Source of the DNA: HyVt-443 sp964544655
GTDB taxonomy: Bacteria; Pseudomonadota; Gammaproteobacteria; Chromatiales; Chromatiaceae
Direction: 5' to 3'
DNA length: 50,023 nucleotides
Assembly: GCA_964544655.1 (NCBI GenBank)
Contig: CAZJCM010000020.1
Location: forward strand, 1-50,023
Numbering within the stretch: the first letter of the stretch is position 1; each line of letters opens with the position of its first letter. The translations under genes and the position numbers were made by a program. Shown here piece by piece: positions 16,916 through 24,242 of the stretch. The notes beneath the pieces were generated by a model that saw only the letters and a program-made list of their open reading frames with translations, was not told the origin of the DNA and searched no databases.

Positions 16916-17728
16916 ATGCAACTGATCGACTCCCACTGCCATTTCGACGACCCCCGCTTCGACCCCGACAGGGATCTGATCTACCAGCGGGCGCAAAGTG
17001 CAGGGGTCGTGGAACTGGTCGTCCCCGGTATCACCCGGACCTGGTGGCCAAGGTTGAAACGGGTGTGCATCGCATACCCCGGCCTCCACCCTGCCTACGG
17101 GCTGCATCCGATGTTCATGGAGCACCACGGCCCCGGCGATATAGCCGCATTGGCTGACTGGCTGACTCGGGAGACGGCAGTCGCAATCGGTGAGTGTGGC
17201 CTGGATTTCTTCATCAATGGTACCGACAGAGTCCGACAATTGGAGTTGTTCGAGCAGCAAGTGGCGCTGGCGCAGGAGTTGGAACTGCCACTGATCATCC
17301 ATGCCCGACGGGCGGTCGAGGAGGTGATCGCTGTCCTGCGCCGCCATCCAGGGACAACCGGCGTGCTGCACAGTTTTTCCGGCTCTCATCAGCAGGCGTT
17401 GCGGCTGATGGAACTCGGATTCATGATGAGCTTCGGCGGTGCAGTCACCCATGACCGCGCCACCCGTCTCCAGGCCCTGGCAGGTAGTTTACCACTAGAA
17501 CATATCATGCTAGAGACCGATGCCCCGGATCAACCGGATGCGGCAATCCATGGGCAGCGCAACGAACCTGCCCGCCTGACAGCCGTGCTACGAACCATCG
17601 CCAGACTGCGTAAAGAGTCTTTGGACGAGATTGCCGCAGTCACCACGGCGAATTGCAGAAGCCTGTTTCGGCTGGAACTGCCGCCGGAAGGCCGCAAGAC
17701 CGACACCATCACCCCCCCAGATCGGTGA
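16916..17728 (+). CDS. TatD-family metal-dependent hydrolase, YjjV-like
   Basis: The 270-residue TIM-barrel hydrolase begins MQLIDSHCHFDD, with the HxH metal motif at once after the start. The segments IGECGLDFF, LPLIIHARRA, GVLHSFSGSHQQA and LETDAPDQP carry the remaining metal ligands. The closest family member I can recall is E. coli YjjV. Members are DNases or proofreading-type phosphoesterases. The ATG at 16916 has GAGGA upstream and fits the family; the frame is open from 16850. The stop overlaps the end of the convergent gene by 20 bp. Confidence 0.88.
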   Translation: MQLIDSHCHFDDPRFDPDRDLIYQRAQSAGVVELVVPGITRTWWPRLKRVCIAYPGLHPAYGLHPMFMEHHGPGDIAALADWLTRETAVAIGECGLDFFINGTDRVRQLELFEQQVALAQELELPLIIHARRAVEEVIAVLRRHPGTTGVLHSFSGSHQQALRLMELGFMMSFGGAVTHDRATRLQALAGSLPLEHIMLETDAPDQPDAAIHGQRNEPARLTAVLRTIARLRKESLDEIAAVTTANCRSLFRLELPPEGRKTDTITPPDR

Positions 17729-18059
17729 GAATCCGAATCAGATCCATGCTGGCGGTGAAGAAGTCATCATCCGGGTGTTCGTCACAATAGACCTGGATAC
17801 GCCGCATCGCTCCATTTACCTCCACGCCGGCCAATACATCCATGCCAGTAGCCAGGGAAAGGCCGGTAACTATCCCGGAAAACCAGCTGCGATAACGCAG
17901 ATATTGACCGATATCCCGTTCATCGCCCTTTTCCCAGCCATCGAACACCGCCAGGTAATCCCTGCAGGATTTCACGCCATAGCCGATAACCTGTGGCCCA
18001 CTGGCGGCAGAAAGCTGCGTTGTGAGCAAGACAAGGCAAAGACAGATGATCAACCGCAT
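17709..18059 (-). CDS. Small exported protein with two cysteines
   Basis: The 116-residue product has a signal peptide (MRLIICLCLVLLTTQLSAA) and a mature domain of about 97 residues with only two cysteines (SCRDYL and VYCDEH), placed like the disulfide of HdeA/Rap1a-type small periplasmic domains. The conserved-looking aromatic stretch QYLRYRSWFSGIVTG lies between them. I cannot name a function. It converges with the tatD-family gene. Confidence 0.65.
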   Translation of the reverse strand: MRLIICLCLVLLTTQLSAASGPQVIGYGVKSCRDYLAVFDGWEKGDERDIGQYLRYRSWFSGIVTGLSLATGMDVLAGVEVNGAMRRIQVYCDEHPDDDFFTASMDLIRILTDLGG

Positions 18060-18193
18060 ATCAATGCAACGCCCCCATGATTGGCAATATCTATGATTAA
18101 ATCAAAAACATTCATGAAAGTTTCATCGCCACCGCACGCCCGATACATTAGTATTAGATTAACCTCTTAAATGCAGTATCCGGAGGCAGCACC

Positions 18194-18295
18194 ATGATCA
18201 TCGACAACCTCTCCATTGCGGCCATGATCACTGTAGTGGCTATCGCAGTTTTCGTCCTCTCCACGAAGTCTGACACAAAGCATACGAAGAGATAA
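18194..18295 (+). CDS. Small single-helix membrane protein (33 residues)
   Basis: A 33-codon frame starts at ATG 18194, eight bases after a strong GGAGG site at 18182. The product is one hydrophobic helix (about residues 6-23, SIAAMITVVAIAVFVL) with an acidic N-terminal end and a basic C-terminal end (KHTKR), the form of small respiratory-complex or stress peptides. A perfect palindrome ATGAAA-G-TTTCAT (18114-18126) lies about 70 bp upstream and AT-rich promoter-like sequence follows it. No homologue is recalled by name. Too short for routine gene calling. Confidence 0.6.
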   Translation: MIIDNLSIAAMITVVAIAVFVLSTKSDTKHTKR

Positions 18296-18453
18296 GCCCG
18301 TTTATTTCCACCCGGTATTTTCCGGCTGGGAAAAAGAGCGCTTGGGAATCGCTTCATACCGTTTCCGCCGTCGACGGATGGGCTGCTTATGGCGTTTAAT
18401 GCCGGGAAGGGGGAAACGGGGGACGCACAAGCTCGACGGAGGAATCCCAGACC

Positions 18454-18490
18454 CAAAAAAAAGGGTTAGCAGACACTCGCCTGCTAACCC
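18454..18490 (-). terminator. Terminator of the tRNA operon
   Basis: On the minus strand a ten-bp perfect stem, GGGTTAGCAG with CTGCTAACCC around an eight-base loop, is followed by eight T residues. It lies 10 bp after the last tRNA. Confidence 0.92.
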
Positions 18491-18500
18491 TTACTATTGT

Positions 18501-18576
18501 TGGTGGGCCATGTAGGATTCGAACCTACGACCAATGGATTAAGAGTCCACTGCTCTACCAACTGAGCTAATGGCCC
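18501..18576 (-). tRNA. tRNA-Lys (CTT)
   Basis: The 76-base cloverleaf has acceptor GGGCCAT with ATGGCCC, D-arm TAGCTCAGTTGG, T-arm GTTCGAATC and an encoded CCA. The anticodon loop CTCTTAA gives anticodon CTT, which reads AAG. Last of four tRNAs in the transcript. Confidence 0.93.
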
Positions 18577-18591
18577 AAACTAACTTGGTAA

Positions 18592-18667
18592 TGGGGTGGG
18601 CGATGGGGCTCGAACCCACGACCACCGGAATCACAATCCGGGGCTCTGCCAACTGAGCTACGCCCAC
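18592..18667 (-). tRNA. tRNA-His (GTG)
   Basis: The acceptor stem GTGGGCG pairs with CGCCCAC, the discriminator is C and CCA is encoded. The loop TTGTGAT gives anticodon GTG. The base before position 1 (18668 on this strand) is G, supplying the G-1 that tRNA-His needs. Confidence 0.93.
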
Positions 18668-18684
18668 CATTACAATCGTTAATC

Positions 18685-18761
18685 TGGCACGCCCGGCAGG
18701 ATTCGAACCTGCTACCCTCGGCTTAGAAGGCCGATGCTCTATCCAAATGAGCTACGGGCGC
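18685..18761 (-). tRNA. tRNA-Arg (TCT)
   Basis: The 77-base cloverleaf has D-arm TAGCTCATTTGGATAGAGC, anticodon loop CTTCTAA (anticodon TCT, reading AGA) and T-arm GTTCGAATC with encoded CCA. The acceptor GCGCCCG faces CGGGCGT, so the terminal pair is G1-U72 rather than G-C. Confidence 0.93.
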
Positions 18762-18786
18762 ATATCCGACCGGGCTGCCTGGCAAT

Positions 18787-18863
18787 TGGTCGGGGTAGAG
18801 GGATTCGAACCCCCGACATCCTGCTCCCAAAGCAGGCGCGCTACCAGACTGCGCCATACCCCG
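18787..18863 (-). tRNA. tRNA-Pro (TGG)
   Basis: The 77-base cloverleaf has acceptor CGGGGTA with TACCCCG, D-arm TGGCGCAGTCTGG, anticodon loop TTTGGGA (anticodon TGG) and T-arm GTTCGAATC; CCA is encoded. C1-G72 is the usual proline identity pair. First tRNA of the operon. Confidence 0.93.
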
Positions 18864-18899
18864 TTTTCCGGGCTAATCACCTCTCGGTGAAGAGCGCGC

Positions 18900-18928
18900 A
18901 TGATACGCACCAGCGAACCGCTAGTCAA
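18900..18928 (-). promoter_or_regulatory. Sigma-70 promoter of the tRNA operon
   Basis: On the minus strand TTGACT (18923-18928) and TATCAT (18900-18905) are 17 bp apart, a near-consensus sigma-70 promoter. The sequence after the -10 is GCGCGC, the GC-rich discriminator common at stringently controlled stable-RNA promoters. Stringent control is inferred from that. Confidence 0.8.
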
Positions 18929-19026
18929 TGAAAAAATGCCTACTCAGGAGCCGATGCCCGATGATAAATCTATCGGTTCAGAGTATCATGCCCGGCATTG
19001 TCGATACCACCCTGGAAGCATCCGAT

Positions 19027-19887
19027 ATGAGCGCACAAATCCTCGATGGAAAGGCCATCGCCGCCGACATCAGGCAGCAGGTCAAACAACAGGTCTCCGA
19101 GATGACGGCAGCCGGACAACGCCCGCCCGGCCTGGCCGTGGTCCTGGTAGGAGAGAATCCCGCCTCTCAGGTCTATGTGCGCAACAAGCAGCGCTCCTGC
19201 GAGGAGGTCGGTTTTCTCTCGGAACTGCATCGCCTGCCGGCAGAAACCGACGAACAGGTGTTGCTGCAGCTGATCGACCAGCTGAACAGCCGTGATGAGA
19301 TCGATGGCATTCTGGTCCAGCTGCCCCTGCCCGACCAGATCGATGAAGAGACTGTAATCGAACGGATCCTGCCGACCAAGGATGTGGATGGTTTCCATCC
19401 CTACAACGTCGGCCGCCTCGCCTTGCGTATGCCGGTCCTGCGCCCCTGCACCCCCAAAGGGGTGATGACCATGCTGGCGCGTACCGGGCAGTCACTGGAG
19501 GGTCTGGATGCGGTAATCATAGGCCAATCCAACATCGTCGGCCGCCCGATGGCGCTGGAGCTGTTGGCTGCCCGCTGCACCATCACCGTCTGCCATAGCC
19601 GCACCAAGGAACTGGTGAAAAAAATAGGTGGTGCGGACGTACTGGTGGCAGCGGTCGGCCGGCCCAATTTCGTCCAGGGCGACTGGATCAAGCCCGGGGC
19701 ATTGGTGATCGATGTCGGCATCAACCGCCTCGACGACGGCTCCCTCTGCGGCGATGTGGAATTTGCCGGCGCCAGCGAGCGGGCCGGCTGGATCACTCCA
19801 GTGCCGGGTGGAGTCGGCCCGATGACGGTCGCCACGCTGCTGGAGAATACCCTGCAGGCCCGGCAACTGCACAGCACCCAGGATTGA
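19027..19887 (+). CDS. folD: Methylenetetrahydrofolate dehydrogenase/cyclohydrolase
   Basis: The 286-residue bifunctional enzyme interconverts 5,10-methylene-, methenyl- and 10-formyl-tetrahydrofolate with NADP. Family motifs are clear: VGENPASQVYVRNKQRSC with the catalytic Lys, GILVQLPLP, KDVDGFHPYNVGRL, and IGQSNIVGRPMALELL of the nucleotide-binding site, ending with TPVPGGVGPMTVATLL. The start at 19027 gives the normal MSAQILDGKAIA beginning; upstream codons to 18928 are probably leader. It is divergent from the tRNA operon and followed after 6 bp by a GNAT gene. Confidence 0.96.
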   Translation: MSAQILDGKAIAADIRQQVKQQVSEMTAAGQRPPGLAVVLVGENPASQVYVRNKQRSCEEVGFLSELHRLPAETDEQVLLQLIDQLNSRDEIDGILVQLPLPDQIDEETVIERILPTKDVDGFHPYNVGRLALRMPVLRPCTPKGVMTMLARTGQSLEGLDAVIIGQSNIVGRPMALELLAARCTITVCHSRTKELVKKIGGADVLVAAVGRPNFVQGDWIKPGALVIDVGINRLDDGSLCGDVEFAGASERAGWITPVPGGVGPMTVATLLENTLQARQLHSTQD

Positions 19888-19893
19888 AACGGT

Positions 19894-20403
19894 ATGCCGA
19901 CGAACGGTGGCAATGAGGGCCTGCCCATCGAGGTATTGCGGGCCGATCTCGATGAGCCGGAGCATACCGGGGCCATTCTGGATCTGCTGGCAGCATTTGC
20001 CCAGGAGCCGGTCAGCGGCGGCACTACCCTGACGCCGGAGGTGAAGGAAAGACTGATTCCCGGTCTGCGCCAGCATCCAACCAGCCTGGTCATGCTGGCA
20101 CGGCAGTCTGACACCTATGTCGGCGCGGCCGTCTGTTTCGTCGGCTTCTCCACCTTCTATGCCAGACCCCTGATCAACATCCATGATCTGACTGTTTTAC
20201 AGGACCACCGGGGGAAAGGTGTCGGCAGGAGATTGATGCAGGCCGTAGAGGCGGAGGCCAGGAAAATGGAGTGCTGCAAGGTCACCCTGGAAGTACGGGA
20301 GGACAACCAAGGCGCGCGCAGACTGTATGCCAGCGAGGGGTTCAAGGGTGTAAGCGCAGCCGATGGCAGCAACTATTTCTTCATGCAGAAGATCATCGCC
20401 TGA
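19894..20403 (+). CDS. GNAT-family N-acetyltransferase
   Basis: The 169-residue protein has the acetyl-CoA binding motif HRGKGVGRRLMQAVEAEA followed by a beta strand and the ARRLYASEGFK segment typical of the GCN5 fold. It starts 6 bp after folD, so it is probably translated from the folD mRNA. The acceptor substrate is unknown. Confidence 0.85.
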   Translation: MPTNGGNEGLPIEVLRADLDEPEHTGAILDLLAAFAQEPVSGGTTLTPEVKERLIPGLRQHPTSLVMLARQSDTYVGAAVCFVGFSTFYARPLINIHDLTVLQDHRGKGVGRRLMQAVEAEARKMECCKVTLEVREDNQGARRLYASEGFKGVSAADGSNYFFMQKIIA

Positions 20404-20439
20404 GCCGCACCATTGGCGAAGTCCCCTCTCCAGGCAAGG

Positions 20440-20465
20440 AAAAAGCAGGCGCCCGAAGGCGCCCT
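20440..20465 (-). terminator. Terminator of the sox operon
   Basis: On the minus strand an AGGGCGCC stem closes with GGCGCCT around a TTCG tetraloop and is followed by GC and five T residues. It lies 15 bp after the soxB stop. The reverse reading could also slow the convergent folD-GNAT transcript. Confidence 0.9.
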
Positions 20466-20479
20466 AAAAGGAGGTCAGG

Positions 20480-22249
20480 TCAACCGGCCAAGCCGGGGTT
20501 CCCCTTGACGCCAACCAGCTTGGGGGTATTCAGTTTCTTGATCTTTATCGTCTTCTGATCACGCAGATAGTCGGCAACCACATCCCATATCGGGCGCCCG
20601 GGTGACTTGGACCCGACAGTTGCCCAACCGGCCACCATGTACTTTTTGTCGGCCTCCACCTTCGTGCCATCGTCCAGCGTCATATTGGTGATACGCTTGC
20701 CGAAACCCTGGGTCGGCTCACAGACATAATCCAGGCCACCAACACGCACCATATCGCCACCCTGCTGATAATAGGGATCAGGGTTGAACAGGTTGTCGCA
20801 GACGTCCTCCAGGATCGCCTTGATATCGGCACCGCTCATCTCCCGGCGATAGGTCTCCGGATAGGTGATGCAGGTCTGGTCCATCACGTTGTCCATGGTG
20901 ATGGCCTGACCTGGCAACACGGTGGTGCCCCAGCGGAACCCGGGAGAGAGGGAGATCTGCGCATCCTCCACCTTACGCAAGGCGTCGCAGATCACCTGAT
21001 CGAAGGTGCCATTGAAGTTACCGCGCCGATAGAGGGTCTCCTCTGCCGTCGCCAGTTGCTCTTCCAGCTTCGCCTTGTAGGGTGCCCTGACCTTGTCCAC
21101 ATAGGCCTGCATCTCCGGGTCTGCCGGCAGCAGTTCGGAGAATATCGGCACCAGCCGGTAACGGTAGTCGTGCAACCGCCCCTTGCGCACATCGAGATCC
21201 ATGACACCAAGGAACTTGCCATTGGATCCGGCATTGGTCACCAGGGTCTTGCCGCTATGGTTCTTGACCACAGTGGCCGCAGGCATGCCATCGTGGGTAT
21301 GCCCCCCAAAGATGACATCGATACCACTGACCCGGCTGGCCATCTTCAGATCTACGTCCATGCCGTTGTGGGACAACACCACCACGAGATCGGGCTTCTC
21401 GGCCTCCCGCACCTGGTCGACGATACCCTGCATGCGCTCGTCCTGGATACCAAAGGTCCAGTCCGGCATGAAGCGCTGAGGATTGGCAATCGGCGTATAG
21501 GGAAAGGCCTGACCGATCACGGCCACCTTCATCCCGTTCACCTGCTTGATGGTGTAGGGCTTGAAGGCAAGGCCCTCGTCTTCATCAAAGTCGGCAAAAT
21601 CGGCAAATTTATAGTCGAACATGGCCTCGTCCCTGACCCCCACGTTCTGGGCCAGAAACTCCCCTTTGAACTCACCGATATTGCGGATTACCTCTTCGTC
21701 CAGATAGGTGAACTCCCAATGCCCGGTCATGGCATCCACACCCAGCAGGTTGCAGGCACCTACCATATCCCGGCCACGGGTCCAGTAGGAGGTGCCGGAA
21801 CCCTGCCAGGTATCGCCACCATCGAGCAGCAGGCAGTTGCCATCACCGCGCTCTGCCCGGAGCCGCTTTACCAAAGAAGCCAGGTGGGAAAAACCACCCA
21901 CACGGCCGTATTTTCTTGCTGCCTCATCGAAATCCAGATAGGTGAAGGCGTGGGCCTCGATCGATCCTGGCTCGATGGTAAAATGTTTCAGAAAGGCATT
22001 GCCTACCAGATGGGGCGCCTGACCCCTGGCCTTACCGATCCCCAGATTCACACTGGGTTCACGGAAATAGATTGGATTGAGTTGGGCATGGCAATCGGTC
22101 ATGTGCATCAGGCAGACGTTGCCGAAGCGGGGAATCTCATAGAGATCGGAGGGTCTCCGCGCCGCAGCGAAGACCGATCCGGGCAACATCCCCGCGGCCC
22201 CGGCCAGCCCCATGAGCCGAATGAATTCTCGTCTTGAAATAGTCATCAA
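20480..22249 (-). CDS. soxB: SoxB, dimanganese sulfur hydrolase
   Basis: The 589-residue periplasmic enzyme hydrolyses the sulfonate from SoxY-bound cysteine S-thiosulfonate to release sulfate. A Tat-type signal (SRREFIRL) precedes a metallophosphoesterase-like domain with TDCHAQ at residues 51-56, LLLDGGDTWQGSG, MTGHWEFTYL, VVLSHNGMDVD and FGGHTHDG as metal and active-site segments, then a 5'-nucleotidase-like C-terminal domain. Length and motifs fit SoxB throughout. It is the last gene of the operon and is set off from soxZ by a 95-bp gap with a strong hairpin. Confidence 0.96.
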   Translation of the reverse strand: MMTISRREFIRLMGLAGAAGMLPGSVFAAARRPSDLYEIPRFGNVCLMHMTDCHAQLNPIYFREPSVNLGIGKARGQAPHLVGNAFLKHFTIEPGSIEAHAFTYLDFDEAARKYGRVGGFSHLASLVKRLRAERGDGNCLLLDGGDTWQGSGTSYWTRGRDMVGACNLLGVDAMTGHWEFTYLDEEVIRNIGEFKGEFLAQNVGVRDEAMFDYKFADFADFDEDEGLAFKPYTIKQVNGMKVAVIGQAFPYTPIANPQRFMPDWTFGIQDERMQGIVDQVREAEKPDLVVVLSHNGMDVDLKMASRVSGIDVIFGGHTHDGMPAATVVKNHSGKTLVTNAGSNGKFLGVMDLDVRKGRLHDYRYRLVPIFSELLPADPEMQAYVDKVRAPYKAKLEEQLATAEETLYRRGNFNGTFDQVICDALRKVEDAQISLSPGFRWGTTVLPGQAITMDNVMDQTCITYPETYRREMSGADIKAILEDVCDNLFNPDPYYQQGGDMVRVGGLDYVCEPTQGFGKRITNMTLDDGTKVEADKKYMVAGWATVGSKSPGRPIWDVVADYLRDQKTIKIKKLNTPKLVGVKGNPGLAG

Positions 22250-22310
22250 TGACCTACCCTTCAGGCGTCATCAGGCCGCCCAAATCATGAATAAAAACAA
22301 ATGGAAGGAT

Positions 22311-22335
22311 GGGTGGCAGGAGGTCCCTGCCACCC
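22311..22335 (-). other. Strong hairpin between soxZ and soxB
   Basis: A perfect ten-bp stem, GGGTGGCAGG with CCTGCCACCC around a five-base loop, lies 10 bp after the soxZ stop and 62 bp before soxB. On the transcribed strand the nearest T-rich run (TTTGTTTTTA) starts about 10 bases beyond the stem, so it is not a standard terminator. It may be an attenuator or a 3'-end stabiliser that gives more soxYZ than soxB mRNA. Function is inference. Confidence 0.7.
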
Positions 22336-22344
22336 GGACAGGGA

Positions 22345-22665
22345 TCAGCCGATCTTCGCTTCGGCGGAGTCGCTGTTACCCTTGTTGTCGGTCCAGCTCA
22401 GCTTCAGCATATCGCCCTTGCTGGCGCCTTTGAACTTGAAGGAGAGGTAGGGGTTCTTGGAAACGCCGCCGCTCCAATAAGCCGTCATGCGGGTCTTTCC
22501 CCCCGACTCGCATTTCACCTCCTGGATGAAATGGGCCGGGATCAGCTTGCCGCTCTTCTTGTCCTTGCGGGCACCGGTCTCCATGGGATGGGTCATGAGG
22601 GCCTTGACGGTGACCACGTCACCTTTCAGCTTGGCCCGGATCTTAATGGTTTTTTTCTTCGCCAT
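22345..22665 (-). CDS. soxZ: SoxZ, sulfur-carrier complex subunit
   Basis: The 106-residue protein has the Ig-like fold pattern of SoxZ: a Lys-rich start (KKKTIKIRAKLKG), the conserved HPMETG segment and FIQEVKCESGG, and GGVSKNPYLSFKF. There is no signal peptide; SoxZ is exported as a complex with the Tat-borne SoxY. It follows soxY by 71 bp. Confidence 0.95.
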   Translation of the reverse strand: MAKKKTIKIRAKLKGDVVTVKALMTHPMETGARKDKKSGKLIPAHFIQEVKCESGGKTRMTAYWSGGVSKNPYLSFKFKGASKGDMLKLSWTDNKGNSDSAEAKIG

Positions 22666-22736
22666 TGTTCAGTTTCCTCTGAATGCTTTGTTCGCTAGTT
22701 ATGGTTGGTTGCCGGTATCGTTACCGGAACACGTTC

Positions 22737-23198
22737 TCACCCGCCACAACCACCGATGGTGACTTTCACGCCCTTCTTGGCGCTGAACAGCTTGCCGCCG
22801 GCCTTGACCACGGCCACCACGTCACCGCTCTTGCCCATCTTTATTCGGGTGGAGACGAAGCCAATGGCGCCTTCGCCCAGATTGAAGCTGGCGATCAGAG
22901 GAGATGGATTGTTCACGGCAACGATGGAGATGGACTCGATACCATCGATGTCGGTGGAAACGGTGATCGGCACCACTGCACCATTTTCGGCGATGTCAGG
23001 CGCCTTGATCTTGATATCACCACTCGCCGTCACCTGATCGGTTCCCGCCAGGGCGTTGAGGGCCTCCGGCAGCTTTTTCGCCCGGAATGCCTTGTCCGGC
23101 CAGGCGGCAAGAACAGCCCGCGGAGCCAGCAGTGCCGTGGCACCCAAAGCACTGACGGCAAGGCCGCCCTTCAATAGAATTCTGCGTCGATTATTCAT
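22737..23198 (-). CDS. soxY: SoxY, sulfur-carrier protein
   Basis: The 153-residue protein carries Sox intermediates on a C-terminal cysteine. It ends in the diagnostic GGCGG with Cys151 on a swinging arm. The N terminus (NNRRRILLKGGLAVSALGATALL) is a Tat-type signal. The start at 23198 has AGGAGT upstream; the frame is open to 23267 but that would overlap the upstream gene. Binds SoxZ, whose gene follows. Confidence 0.96.
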   Translation of the reverse strand: MNNRRRILLKGGLAVSALGATALLAPRAVLAAWPDKAFRAKKLPEALNALAGTDQVTASGDIKIKAPDIAENGAVVPITVSTDIDGIESISIVAVNNPSPLIASFNLGEGAIGFVSTRIKMGKSGDVVAVVKAGGKLFSAKKGVKVTIGGCGG

Positions 23199-23217
23199 CA
23201 AATCACTCCTCGAAATC

Positions 23218-24204
23218 TTATTTATAAACCATGGTAAGGCCGGCGCTTGCCCAATCCTGCATGCCACCGCGATACCACTTCAACTTGTAGGCCGGATAAC
23301 CCAGTTTTATCAGGGTCTTGATGTTCGCACCGGACTGCGGGCACCAGAGGCCATTGCAGAAGAGTACCAGAGTCTTGGCATTTCGGAAGTCCCAATGACC
23401 ATTTGTCAGCCTGGCGCCAAAATCATTATGCAGGATATGGCGCAAGGTCTTGGCTTCGGTCTCGTTTTCGAAGGTTCCCTCCAGGTCGATATTGATCTTA
23501 TTCCAGGGAATATTCACAGATCCCGGAATGGTGCCGTGACGCATCCAGTCCGATGTCCGGGAATCAACCACCAGCACCTTGGGATCTCCCTCCCCGATGC
23601 GTTTCAAGATGTCCAGCACCTCCAGTTCACCCACGGTCTTCACACCATCCGCAATCTGCATCGGCTGGATGCAGAAGGGGGGACAGGCACGACCCACCTT
23701 GGCATAGGTCTCCGGTATGGCGGCATTCTTGTCGGCTACACGGGTGATGGTTACCGGTTTACCCCGGTGCAGTACATCGATCCTGGTCAAAGAGGGGGTG
23801 ATCTTCCCGCTCTTCGAGGCAGCCATGCTGCTGGCAGACGCCATAGTGGTCATCACAGGTCCACCACCGAGATAGGAAGGCAAAGTCAGATTTTTTTGCG
23901 AGACCGCCTGCTCATAGCCCAGTTCACCCTCTCTCTTGGCCTTCTTGGCCAGCTTGATGGCCGCATCGTACTTGCCCTCTTTGAGCAGGGCCTTGGCCTT
24001 CTTGATGAACTTGGCGGTATCGCGCCATTCACCATCCACGGAGGCGGCACGCATCCGCGCCTTGTTTGCATAGTCGATTAGCTTCGCCGCCTCTGCAGCT
24101 TTCGGGTTGGCTGCCTTGGCAGCTGCCGCGATCGTTGCCGCCGATCCTGCACTCAGCATCAGGGCTAATACCAACCCACTGATTATCGTGTTTTTTTGCA
24201 TCAT
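23218..24204 (-). CDS. SoxK-SoxL fusion: SoxAX-binding domain plus rhodanese
   Basis: The 328-residue exported protein joins two parts that are separate genes in Allochromatium-type sox clusters. After a signal peptide (about 1-28), residues 39-112 match the SoxK/SAXB family (AASVDGEWRDT, AIKLAKKAKREGELGYEQA, LPSYL), a helical partner that stimulates SoxXA. A linker (113-165, Ser/Gly/Met-rich) leads to a rhodanese domain (about 165-328) with an N-terminal CPPFCIQPM element and active-site loop LFCNGLWCP, catalytic Cys283. It lies between soxA and soxY with gaps of 38 and 19 bp. The reading frame is continuous, with no sign of a frameshift. Confidence 0.85.
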   Translation of the reverse strand: MMQKNTIISGLVLALMLSAGSAATIAAAAKAANPKAAEAAKLIDYANKARMRAASVDGEWRDTAKFIKKAKALLKEGKYDAAIKLAKKAKREGELGYEQAVSQKNLTLPSYLGGGPVMTTMASASSMAASKSGKITPSLTRIDVLHRGKPVTITRVADKNAAIPETYAKVGRACPPFCIQPMQIADGVKTVGELEVLDILKRIGEGDPKVLVVDSRTSDWMRHGTIPGSVNIPWNKINIDLEGTFENETEAKTLRHILHNDFGARLTNGHWDFRNAKTLVLFCNGLWCPQSGANIKTLIKLGYPAYKLKWYRGGMQDWASAGLTMVYK

Positions 24205-24242
24205 TTCACTCCAAACCTGTTAATCCGGTTAGCAGAAGCCGC

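Noticed and set aside
18685..18761. Possible tRNA pseudogene because of G1-U72 in tRNA-Arg
   Set aside because: All other arms are intact, CCA is encoded and it is inside a tRNA operon. A wobble at the first pair is tolerated.
21056..22237. A 393-codon plus-strand open frame
   Set aside because: It is antisense to soxB, which is well supported.
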